From Desulfocapsaceae bacterium (lineage in GTDB: Bacteria; Desulfobacterota; Desulfobulbia; Desulfobulbales; Desulfocapsaceae), in the NCBI GenBank assembly GCA_030065655.1, contig JASJDT010000009.1, positions 1-33,220 on the forward strand: a DNA stretch of 33,220 bases, written 5' to 3'. This document shows, one piece after another, positions 24,441 through 31,841 of this stretch. Made by a program: the position numbers and the translations under genes. Within the stretch, counting starts at the first letter, position 1. The number at the start of each line of letters is the position of its first letter. Below the pieces are notes generated by a model. That model saw only the letters and a list, made by a program, of their open reading frames with translations. It was not told the DNA's origin and did no database searches.

Positions 24441-24911
24441 TAAAGTCCTCTTCGTGGGTACACTCTCTAGAGATAAAAAATCCCTGTTAATCAGTTCATC
24501 CGATGTTGCTTGTTCGGTATTTCGAACCATGCAAAACATCCTGCTAGAGGCAACAAGCAGATAAACGCGAATAATATCTGGCTAGTCCTATGGCAATCTT
24601 TGTGCCTAAAATAATTGTATACCAAAAAAAAGTACAATTCACTAGTAGAGTATTATTCATGTGTAATTCCAAAGAGTAATGTCCAAAGTAGGGTTAACTC
24701 TTAACTTTCTTCCGTTGAGTCTTTGAAGGAGAAATTTGAGTAAATGATCAAATGTGGCGGGCTGAGAGGAGGTTGGTTGCTAAAATGTGAAATGATTACT
24801 TTGTCTTGCTGTTGTATTTGAGTATTTGGTCAAATTCACCCACTCCTGTGTCGCCTTTACCCTAAAATTATGGAGACGGAAAGAGCAGGTGAGTGAATAC
24901 CAAATTCTCTT
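24441..24911. other. Intergenic region upstream of the kor operon
   Basis: It is AT-rich, in sharp contrast with the GC-rich genes on both sides. It should contain the kor promoter, although no convincing -35/-10 pair was found. It holds the twin repeat described separately (24734-24836) and an AATTGTA/TACAATT inverted repeat near 24613-24638. A 25-aa plus-strand ORF at 24744-24821 is not supported. Confidence 0.5.
24734..24836. repeat. Twin 21-bp direct repeat, each an ATTTGA-N8-TCAAAT dyad
   Basis: ATTTGAGTAAATGATCAAATG (24734-24754) and ATTTGAGTATTTGGTCAAATT (24816-24836) match at 17 of 21 positions and start 82 bp apart. Each is an inverted repeat with identical 6-bp arms. The layout suggests a pair of operator sites for a dimeric regulator, placed between the usp gene end and the kor operon start. 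This is inference from symmetry only. Confidence 0.5.
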
Positions 24912-25406
24912 TTATTGATCAATATCCTTCTGAGCGCGTTGGCGGAGTTGCTTGGCGACATCGCCGCCGCGATAGGAAAGGATGGGGACCGGGCAGCGGC
25001 GGAACATCCGCTCAGCCACCGAACCGGTGAAGATATGGCGCAGCTCCCGGGTCTTTGTGCCCATGATCACCAGGTCGACCTTTTCATCGAGCACCAGACG
25101 CAGCAGTTCCATGGCCGGATCTCCGGCCAGCAGCTTGTAATCGTAGGCATCATCGGCCATGCCCAGCCGCTCAACCATCCCCTCGAACAGGGCAATCCGT
25201 TCTTCTTGAATGGTCGCCACATACTTGTCACCGTCGATCTTGTAGCCATGACTGGAAATCTTCTCCACCGCCTCCAGGCTCTTCTCGCTGATCACGTTGA
25301 CAATCAGCAGTTTCGCCCCATACGGTTTGGCCAGCCGCAGAGCATAGTCGAGAATGGACTCGGAATAGCTGGAAAAGGCAATGGGCACCAGTATCTTCTT
25401 GAGCAT
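24912..25406 (-). CDS. Universal stress protein (UspA family) linked to the TRAP transporter
   Basis: This 164-aa UspA-fold protein starts with KKILVPIAFSSYSESILDYA. Near the C-terminus it has the nucleotide-binding signature MGTKTRELRHIFTGSVAERMFRRCPVPIL, close to the G-x2-G-x9-G-S/T pattern of ATP-binding members. It begins 19 nt after the TRAP permease stop and is probably the last gene of that operon. UspA-like proteins encoded with TRAP systems (TeaD with TeaABC in Halomonas) modulate transport, so a similar regulatory role is likely here. A short charged tail extends past the fold. Confidence 0.9.
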   Translation of the reverse strand: MLKKILVPIAFSSYSESILDYALRLAKPYGAKLLIVNVISEKSLEAVEKISSHGYKIDGDKYVATIQEERIALFEGMVERLGMADDAYDYKLLAGDPAMELLRLVLDEKVDLVIMGTKTRELRHIFTGSVAERMFRRCPVPILSYRGGDVAKQLRQRAQKDIDQ

Positions 25407-25425
25407 GACGCTACCTCTTTTGAGC

Positions 25426-28017
25426 TCAGGCGGCCTCGGCCTGGGCGGATTGATTTTTGCTGATCCGGCCGCGCTGCAGACGATAGATCACCCCAAAGAG
25501 CAGCACCGCCGGAATAAACATCAGTTGCTTGGGCGGCCGCTCCGCCTCCAGCTGCACACTGAGGATCTCCTGGTCAAAGTCAACACCCGCTTTTTCAGCG
25601 GGACTGGCGAACATGACGTTGTCAACGATGGTCTTGCCCTCATCGACCCGGGTCTCAAAACCCATGCCCTCGATCCGGGCGGCGCCATCCTCCTCATCGC
25701 CCACCGGCAGCATCAGCGTCTTGGTATAGCTGTTGCCGTGAAAGTCCATACCCTCCACCATAATCATCATCTGGGAGCCGGGCGCCATGTTCCCGGCAAT
25801 ATCAGCGATCTCGGTGGCTGGCTTATCCACCAGCGGCGCATACACCTTATCCCAGAAAAATCCGGGCCGGAGCAGCAGAAAGGCGATGAACAGCATGGCC
25901 ACTGTCTCCCAGATCCGGTTATTGGTGAGCATGAAGCCTTGCGTGGCCGCAGCGAAAATCAGCATGGCGGATACCGAGGCGATAATTACGATGACCAGAT
26001 GGAACCAGTTCTGGATGCCGATCATCAACAGCTCATTGTTAAAAATGAAGATAAAGGGCAGAATCGCCGTACGGATATCATAGCCGAAACCCTGAATACC
26101 GGTGCGGATCGGATCACCCCCGGAAATACCCGCCGCCGCAAAGGCGGCCAGCCCCACCGGCGGTGTATCATCGGCGAGGATCCCGAAGTAGAAGACGAAC
26201 AGATGCACGGCAATCAGCGGCACGATAAGGCCGTTTTCCGCACCCAGGTTGACGATAACCGGAGCCATCAGGGTGGAGACCACGATATAGTTGGCCGTGG
26301 TCGGCAAGCCCATACCTAAAAGAAGGCTGATAAAGGCGGTGAATACCAAAATCAGCACCAGGTTACCACCGGAGATAAATTCGACAAATTCGGTCATCAC
26401 CAGGCCGATACCGGTGAGGGTAACCGTACCCACGACAATACCGGCGGCGGCGGTAGCCACGCCGATACCAATCATGTTACGCGCCCCGGAGACCATACCA
26501 TCGATCAGATCAACAAAGCCCTGCGCAGCGGAAAACTGGCTGCCGGTCGCCTTGCGGAGAAGGCCCTTCAGCGGCCGCTGGGTAATAACGATGAAAATCA
26601 GCAGTACCGTCGCCCAGAAAGCCGACAGTGAAGGCGACAGCCGCTCCACGGTGAGGCACCACATCAGCACCACGATGGGTAAAAGAAAATAGTAGCCAGC
26701 CTGGGCAGTGGCCCCGAGCGGCGGCAGTTCGGTGATCTCCGTGGTCAACTCCAGCTCCGGCACCTTGGTGGCCAGGTAGATCAGTGCCAGGTAAGCGACA
26801 GCCAAGAGAACACAGACAATGGCCAGGGTAAAATCGCCTGCCACCAGTTTGATCCAGCCCAGCCCGTAATAGGTAGCTGCGCCGATAACGAGCAAGACCA
26901 CGATGGTGGTGGCAAAACTGAGCAGGCTTTGGGCCAGCGTCCGGGTACGCCTTTTCGCCAAACCCTCAAGGCCAAGCTTGCAGGCCTCCAGGTGAACGAT
27001 GTAGACCAAAGCGATATAGGAGATGATCGCCGGCAGAAAGGCGTGTTTAATAACATCGACATAGGAGATGCCCACATATTCCACCATGAGAAAGGCGGCA
27101 GCACCCATGACCGGTGGAGTCAGCTGGCCGTTGGTGGAAGAAGCCACCTCGACGGCACCTGCCTTTTCCGCAGGAAAGCCTACTTTTTTCATCAGCGGGA
27201 TGGTGAAGGTACCGGTGGTTACCACATTGGCAATGGAAGAACCGGAGACCAGGCCGGTCATGGCCGAGGAAACCACCGCTGCCTTGGCCGGGCCGCCGCG
27301 CAGGTGACCGAGTCCGGCAAAGGCGGTACGGATGAAATAGTTGCCCGCTCCGGCCGCTTCCAAAAGCGAGCCGAAGAGCACGAACATGAACACCATGGAG
27401 GTCGATACCCCCAGGGCCACTCCGTAGACGCCCTCGGTGGTCAGCCAGTAGTGCGACATGCCCTTGACCAGGCTCGCCCCTTTATGGGCGATGACATCGG
27501 GCATATAGGCGCCCCCGAAGGTGTAGATGATAAATACCGTGGCCACCACCATCAGGGGTGGGCCCAGCGCTCTTCTGGTGGCTTCGAGCAGCAGGATCAG
27601 GCCGGTAACCGCCACCACCAGATCAAGGGTGGTCGGGTTGCCGGGCCGATCGGCCAGCTCGTTGTAGAACAGAAAGAGGTAGCCGGCGCAGAAGGCCCCG
27701 ATCAAAGCGATGATCCAGTCCTGGATGGGAATATAGTCCTTGGGTGATGATTTCAGCGTCGGAAAGGCGGTATAGGACAGGAAGATGGCAAAGGCCAGGT
27801 GGATCGAACGAGCCTCGGTGGAGTTGAGCACCAGGATATTGAACATGTAAGGCAGTGGCGAGGCGTACCAGAGCTGAAAAAGCGTCCAGGCCAGCGGGAT
27901 GAAAAACAGCACCTTCTTGGGGAAGCTTCCGGTGGGGTGGCGCCCGCCGCTGTCGGCCTGGGCCACCATTTCATGCAGCTTATCTGGTGACAGCTGGCTT
28001 TCACTGGGTTTGCTCAT
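25426..28017 (-). CDS. TRAP transporter fused permease (DctQM type, TAXI family) with C-terminal PDZ-like domain
   Basis: This 863-aa inner-membrane permease imports an organic acid using the sodium or proton gradient together with a TAXI binding protein. The small (4-TM) subunit forms the first about 170 residues and is fused to the large (12-TM) subunit. Family motifs include VVSSAMTGLVSGSSIANVVTTGTFTIPLMKK, GQLTPPVMGAAAFLM and LLLGMGLPTTANYIV. After the last transport helices comes a soluble segment of about 110 residues (SPAEKAGVDFDQEIL, PDZ-like, the DUF3394-type tail of TAXI permeases), then a final TM helix. The start follows GGAG. The binding-protein gene lies 181 bp upstream and the UspA gene 19 bp downstream. 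Confidence 0.94.
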   Translation of the reverse strand: MSKPSESQLSPDKLHEMVAQADSGGRHPTGSFPKKVLFFIPLAWTLFQLWYASPLPYMFNILVLNSTEARSIHLAFAIFLSYTAFPTLKSSPKDYIPIQDWIIALIGAFCAGYLFLFYNELADRPGNPTTLDLVVAVTGLILLLEATRRALGPPLMVVATVFIIYTFGGAYMPDVIAHKGASLVKGMSHYWLTTEGVYGVALGVSTSMVFMFVLFGSLLEAAGAGNYFIRTAFAGLGHLRGGPAKAAVVSSAMTGLVSGSSIANVVTTGTFTIPLMKKVGFPAEKAGAVEVASSTNGQLTPPVMGAAAFLMVEYVGISYVDVIKHAFLPAIISYIALVYIVHLEACKLGLEGLAKRRTRTLAQSLLSFATTIVVLLVIGAATYYGLGWIKLVAGDFTLAIVCVLLAVAYLALIYLATKVPELELTTEITELPPLGATAQAGYYFLLPIVVLMWCLTVERLSPSLSAFWATVLLIFIVITQRPLKGLLRKATGSQFSAAQGFVDLIDGMVSGARNMIGIGVATAAAGIVVGTVTLTGIGLVMTEFVEFISGGNLVLILVFTAFISLLLGMGLPTTANYIVVSTLMAPVIVNLGAENGLIVPLIAVHLFVFYFGILADDTPPVGLAAFAAAGISGGDPIRTGIQGFGYDIRTAILPFIFIFNNELLMIGIQNWFHLVIVIIASVSAMLIFAAATQGFMLTNNRIWETVAMLFIAFLLLRPGFFWDKVYAPLVDKPATEIADIAGNMAPGSQMMIMVEGMDFHGNSYTKTLMLPVGDEEDGAARIEGMGFETRVDEGKTIVDNVMFASPAEKAGVDFDQEILSVQLEAERPPKQLMFIPAVLLFGVIYRLQRGRISKNQSAQAEAA

Positions 28018-28156
28018 CTTCGCGCGCTCCTTGCAATTGTCTGCCGTGATCGATACAGGAGGCTGTCTGGAAAAGCGGCCAATTCACAGACACACTCGCA
28101 ACACTTATGCTCCAGCAGGAAAGAATGTGACACCACAGGCCGGGCCCGTCTGCATA

Positions 28157-28183
28157 ACCGGGGAGAGCGAAACTCTCCCCGGT
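28157..28183 (-). promoter_or_regulatory. Intercistronic hairpin between binding-protein and permease genes
   Basis: ACCGGGGAGAG and CTCTCCCCGGT form a perfect 11-bp GC-rich stem with a 5-nt loop, 16 nt past the binding-protein stop codon. There is no T-run, so it is better read as a 3'-end stabiliser or attenuator. Such an element would raise binding-protein output relative to the permease, as in other binding-protein-dependent operons. Confidence 0.7.
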
Positions 28184-28198
28184 ACTGCGGGAAAACGC

Positions 28199-29173
28199 TT
28201 ACATCAGGCCGGCTTCTTTGTAGTACTTGGCGGCGCCGTCATGCAGAGGAGCGGAGAGACCGTCTTTGATCATCTCTTCCTTCTTCAGGTTGGCAAACGC
28301 CGGATGCAGTTTCTTGAACTGATCGAAGTTTTCAAAGACCGCCTTGACCACGTTGTAGATCACCTTCTCGTCGACTTTGGCCGAGGTGACGAAGGTGGCG
28401 CCCACGCCGAAGGTGGTGGTATCACCATCGTTGCCGCGGTACATGCCGCCGGGAACGGTGGCGACGCGATAGTAGTCGTTGGCCTCGATCAACTCGGTGA
28501 TCGCCGGGCCGGTGACATTGACCAGGACGGAGTCACAGGAGGTGGTGGCTTCTTTGATGGAGCCGCTGGGGTGACCGACGGTGAAGACCATGGCATCGAT
28601 CTTGTTGTCGCACAGTGCCTTGGACTGTTCGGCGGACTTGAGCTCGGAGGCCAGTTTGAAGTCATCCTTGGTCCAGCCCTTCTTGGTCATGATCACTTCC
28701 ATGGTGCCGCGCTGGCCGGAACCGGGGTTACCGATGTTGACCCGCTTGCCTTTCAGATCATCGAAGTTCTTGATACCGGAATCGGCCCGAGCAACCACGG
28801 TGAACGGCTCGGGATGAACCGAGAAGACTGCCCGCAGATCCTTGTTGGCGCCGGCGTCCTTAAACTTGGAGGTACCGTTGTAGGCATGGTACTGCCAGTC
28901 TGACTGGGCAACACCCATATCCAACTCGCCTGCGGCAATAGCGTTGAGGTTATAGACGGAGCCGCCGGTGGATTCAACCGAGCAGCGGATACCATGCTCT
29001 TTCTTGCCCTTGTTGACCAGACGACAAATGGCGCCGCCGGTGGGATAGTAGACGCCGGTTACCCCGCCGGTGCCGATGGTGACAAACTGCTGGGCACTAG
29101 CCATCTGCACACCGCCAAAGGTCGTGGCAAAACCAAACATCGCTGCTGCTACTAATAATAAACTCTTTTTCAT
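28199..29173 (-). CDS. TAXI-family TRAP solute-binding protein
   Basis: This 324-aa periplasmic protein has a signal peptide ([15 protein letters not shown]...MASA, cleavage before QQ). The TAXI fold follows: [24 protein letters not shown], then [27 protein letters not shown] and [22 protein letters not shown]. The track begins at 29230, but AAGGAGAGG precedes the ATG at 29173. It is the first gene of the TRAP operon and shares the family, but little detailed sequence, with the orphan TAXI protein at 16182-17228. Some characterised TAXI proteins bind glutamate or 2-oxoglutarate-like C5 acids. The ligand here is unknown. Confidence 0.94.
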   Translation of the reverse strand: MKKSLLLVAAAMFGFATTFGGVQMASAQQFVTIGTGGVTGVYYPTGGAICRLVNKGKKEHGIRCSVESTGGSVYNLNAIAAGELDMGVAQSDWQYHAYNGTSKFKDAGANKDLRAVFSVHPEPFTVVARADSGIKNFDDLKGKRVNIGNPGSGQRGTMEVIMTKKGWTKDDFKLASELKSAEQSKALCDNKIDAMVFTVGHPSGSIKEATTSCDSVLVNVTGPAITELIEANDYYRVATVPGGMYRGNDGDTTTFGVGATFVTSAKVDEKVIYNVVKAVFENFDQFKKLHPAFANLKKEEMIKDGLSAPLHDGAAKYYKEAGLM

Positions 29174-29296
29174 ACTTCCTCTCCTTGTTGTTAAGGTTAC
29201 ACCTCTTCCCAAAAGAAAGAGTCGAGACACCTGTTAAAAAGTTCTCGGGTGAAAGTTATGAAAGGCCTGAGAAAACATTGGAGATACAACACTTAA

Positions 29297-29334
29297 ATAA
29301 TCCCAAAAATTTGGCAACTTGTCAAATGTTTGGG
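29297..29334 (-). promoter_or_regulatory. Promoter and overlapping inverted-repeat operator of the TRAP operon
   Basis: On the minus strand, TTGACA (29320-29325), a 17-nt spacer and GATTAT (29297-29302) form a plausible sigma-70 promoter. It is overlapped by the inverted repeat CCCAAAAATTTG (29302-29313) and CAAATGTTTGGG (29323-29334), with one mismatch and a 9-nt centre. An operator covering both promoter elements would fit a repressor (inference). Confidence 0.5.
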
Positions 29335-29439
29335 TTGGTCGTTATCCGTTCAAGGTGATACTTTTACAGGGACATATCTCTGTCAAACATCTATGAATAT
29401 CGCAGTCGGGATGGGTGAGAGGAGAATACAAATTTACAA

Positions 29440-29475
29440 AAAAACACCCGTTACCTTTCGGTAACGGGTGTTTTT
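29440..29475 (-). terminator. Strong rho-independent terminator after the hibernation/cold-shock fusion gene
   Basis: A perfect 16-bp stem (AAAAACACCCGTTACC with its complement) and a TTTC/GAAA tetraloop are flanked by A-runs and T-runs on both sides, so it can work in both directions. It lies 33 nt past the stop of the minus-strand gene at 29509-30042. Confidence 0.93.
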
Positions 29476-29508
29476 AGATCTATTACAATCTAATTTTGGT
29501 TAATATGC

Positions 29509-30042
29509 TTATTTGGCTAAACGCACCCACGATGCCTGTGGACCTTTATCACCGGTCGTCTCCCCGTAGAATACCGTATCTCCTTCGGAAAGTTCTTCCA
29601 TTTCCACGTTTTTCAGGGCATTCTCATGAAAATAGACATCCCTTTCATCAACCGTGACTATAAAGCCGTAGGATTCATGAGGTGATAGCTTGCGGATGGT
29701 TCCGTAGCTATCGCCATCAGCCAGTGCATCTGTCGGTTTCTTATTTTTCCTTTTCTTTCTAAGGTTTTCTTTTAATTGCAAAGAAAGTACATCAAACGCT
29801 TCAACCAGAAGAGGCCGCACAGCGCCTCCTTTTCTTGTTACCACAACAGTATCATTTGGTACTGATGCAACCAGTTTGATCTCAAACCCTCCTTCTTTAT
29901 GATGAGTAGTGGCTTCAATGACTACTCGGAGATGCAGTAAGTAGGCGGCGAAATTACGAACGAGCTTGTCTTTTTCTTCCTCAACTCTATCTTGCCAGCC
30001 TTTCCGCAGCTCAACGTTACGGGTTTCGATCTTTAGTTCCAT
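29509..30042 (-). CDS. HPF/RaiA-like ribosome-associated domain fused to a cold-shock domain
   Basis: This 177-aa protein has two parts. Residues 1 to about 105 resemble the S30AE domain of ribosome hibernation factors (ETRNVELRKGWQDRVEEEKDKLVRNF, HHKEGGFEIKLVASVP) and end in a basic stretch (KKRKNKK). Residues about 112-177 form a cold-shock domain (GTIRKLSPHESYGFI, DVYFHENALKN, EGDTVFYGE) with RNP-like motifs in diverged form. GGAGG precedes the ATG. It probably binds the ribosome or 16S rRNA in stationary phase or stress, with the second domain binding RNA. It is monocistronic and followed by a strong terminator. Confidence 0.85.
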   Translation of the reverse strand: MELKIETRNVELRKGWQDRVEEEKDKLVRNFAAYLLHLRVVIEATTHHKEGGFEIKLVASVPNDTVVVTRKGGAVRPLLVEAFDVLSLQLKENLRKKRKNKKPTDALADGDSYGTIRKLSPHESYGFIVTVDERDVYFHENALKNVEMEELSEGDTVFYGETTGDKGPQASWVRLAK

Positions 30043-30505
30043 AGATTTCCTCCAATGAATACTTTAACGATGTCACCAACACATCGCCGCCTCATGTGCC
30101 TGTTCTCAGACACACTCCTAGATGAACCCTCCTGTGCAAAAATGGAAAAGAACTGTCCCCTGCAGAACAAGAGGTTTCACCTCTTTCTAGAATTATATTC
30201 TCTGGTGGCTGAGAATCAAGCCTGAGTGATTATTTTCTAAGAACTGTAAGGAATATCCAAGGTTTCATTACAGTAACTTTTGCAACATTAAAATTCTTGG
30301 AGTAGAGTGGATGTTCTTTATTTAGTGACTTACTTTCTCATTTCCGACACCCTGTTCCCCGTCCATTTGAGGGGTTTGCAAAGCAGAAAGCGGAAAGCAT
30401 TAGAAAACTCCGAGTTGGAGCAAGCTCCCAGGCAATTACACCCTTCTAGGGGGTACTGAACAGAGTCCCGCTTGCGGGGTTATCGAAATTGACGAGGGTC
30501 GTTTA
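30043..30505. other. Intergenic region with GC-rich hairpins upstream of hemH
   Basis: No ORF was found. Between about 30410 and 30485 three small hairpins occur in series: GGAGC/GCTCC, ACCC with GGGGGT, and CCCGC/GCGGG, followed by GAGGG before the hemH start. This could be a structured hemH leader. It matches no riboswitch class I can name. The promoter for the divergent hibernation/cold-shock gene must also be here. Confidence 0.4.
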
Positions 30506-31465
30506 ATGACTAAAAGCACAACCACCGGCGTTGTTCTGTTAAATATGGGTGGACCAGAGAAGCCTGAAGATGTTGCCCCGTTTCTCTACAATCTCTTCTC
30601 AGACCGGGATATAATCCGCCTAGGTCCTAAATTTTTACAAAAACCGCTGGCCTGGTACATTGCCCGTAAACGTGCTCCCAAGAGTCTGGAAACATATAAA
30701 AAAATAGGTGGTGGTTCTCCTTTAATAAAAATAACCCAGGATCAGGCTCAGGCGCTTAGCTCAGAACTGAGCGAATACGGCTCCTACAAAGTTTTGAGTG
30801 CCATGAGATATTGGCATCCTACGGCTGAGCAAGCTCTTGAAAAACTCTCTGCAGCAGGTATTACTGAAGTCATTGCCTTACCTCTCTATCCCCATTATTG
30901 CTGCGCGACAACTGGCTCGTCGCTGGCAGATTTACAACGTGCAGCTTATAGAAGTCGTGACTCATTTGACATTACCGAGATTAAAGGTTGGCCTGACAAT
31001 CCTAAGTATATTGAGTGTTTTGCCAAAAATATACTCGAGGGTATTGCTGAATTTTCAACAGAAGATATCACGGTGGTCTATTCAGCACACTCTCTTCCCG
31101 TATCCTTTATCACTGAAGGCGATCCTTACTGCGATCATCTCAATATCACTATCGAAAAAATAGAGGAGATTACAGGCATTAAGGGAAGACTGTGTTATCA
31201 GAGTAGGAGTGGTCCAGTCGAATGGCTTTCACCCTCTACCCCTGAGATGCTTGAGAGCCTTGCGGCAGAGGGTTGCAAGAACGTTCTCATGGTTCCCATA
31301 AGCTTTGTCTCCGACCATGTTGAAACCCTTTACGAGATTGACATGCTGTACCGAGAGATGGCGAGTAAGATGGGCATGCGCTGTCTATCATGTAAATCGT
31401 TGAACACCGATCCTTTATTTATTGAAAGTTTGCGGGATCTGGTCCTCCAGCACCGGGCTCATTAG
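30506..31465 (+). CDS. hemH: Ferrochelatase
   Basis: This 319-aa enzyme inserts ferrous iron into a porphyrin in the last steps of heme synthesis. Motifs: VVLLNMGGPEKPEDV at the N-terminus, GGGSPLIKIT, LPLYPHYCCATTGSS, the catalytic His in YSAHSLP, CYQSRSGPVEWLSPSTPE, and SFVSDHVETLYEID with the conserved acidic residue. The length is normal for bacterial enzymes (about 310-340 aa). GAGGG lies 8 nt before the ATG. No other heme genes adjoin. Its presence implies a porphyrin-based route rather than only the siroheme-based route of many sulfate reducers. Confidence 0.95.
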   Translation: MTKSTTTGVVLLNMGGPEKPEDVAPFLYNLFSDRDIIRLGPKFLQKPLAWYIARKRAPKSLETYKKIGGGSPLIKITQDQAQALSSELSEYGSYKVLSAMRYWHPTAEQALEKLSAAGITEVIALPLYPHYCCATTGSSLADLQRAAYRSRDSFDITEIKGWPDNPKYIECFAKNILEGIAEFSTEDITVVYSAHSLPVSFITEGDPYCDHLNITIEKIEEITGIKGRLCYQSRSGPVEWLSPSTPEMLESLAAEGCKNVLMVPISFVSDHVETLYEIDMLYREMASKMGMRCLSCKSLNTDPLFIESLRDLVLQHRAH

Positions 31466-31718
31466 CCTCCCACCTATCACATTATTTCATTCCGCAGATG
31501 CCAATATGGCTAAAGATTAAATGTGTTATCAGAGCAAATATCTCCAAGTTTCCGGGATATTGCTGCAAAGATATTAACCACTCTTGCTACTTGGCTAGCG
31601 AATCAAGAGCATTCAAATTGATTAATAAGTGAGTTTCAATAGCGTTTTCCGTTTTATTATCATTATTTATTTATAATAATAACATACACCTAAGTACCAT
31701 GGGTTTATTTCATAAAAA
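31466..31718. other. AT-rich intergenic region after hemH
   Basis: No gene is supported. It becomes increasingly AT-rich toward the promoter of the next gene and includes TTATTAT/ATAATAATAA symmetric tracts around 31653-31681. No clear hemH terminator was found. Confidence 0.4.
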
Positions 31719-31774
31719 ATTTTATAAAATATTTTATAAAATCATTGACAAGGTATTTTGTCATCGGCTATGCT
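31719..31774 (+). promoter_or_regulatory. Palindromic operator and sigma-70 promoter of the dehydrogenase gene
   Basis: A perfect 24-bp palindrome ATTTTATAAAATATTTTATAAAAT (31719-31742) ends 2 nt before TTGACA (31745-31750). This is followed by an 18-nt spacer and TATGCT (31769-31774). The palindrome also reads as two tandem copies of an ATTTTATAAAA-type element. Its position just upstream of -35 fits an activator site or an UP-like element. Confidence 0.6.
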
Positions 31775-31841
31775 TGAATTATCACCTACAGGCTCAAACC
31801 AATCATCGCATCCGCTAAAACATTTCCAGGGAGATTCGACC

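Noticed and set aside
24744-24821. 25-aa Cys-rich plus-strand ORF preceded by AAGGAG
   Set aside because: Spacing from AAGGAG is long (about 14 nt) and the ORF overlaps the twin repeat. It is more likely chance.
26929-27747. 272-aa plus-strand ORF (and 334-aa ORF at 27899, 312-aa at 25381) opposite the TRAP genes
   Set aside because: High-GC antisense shadows with His/Gly/Gln-rich composition. They are incompatible with the clearly coding minus strand.
30410-30500. hemH leader hairpins as a known riboswitch
   Set aside because: The hairpins match no conserved core of a riboswitch class I can recall. Recorded only as possible structure.
31758-31841. N-terminal extension of the HisD-family ORF
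   Set aside because: The -10 box (31769-31774) of a good promoter falls inside it, and the conserved N-terminus begins at the ATG at 31842 behind GGGAG.
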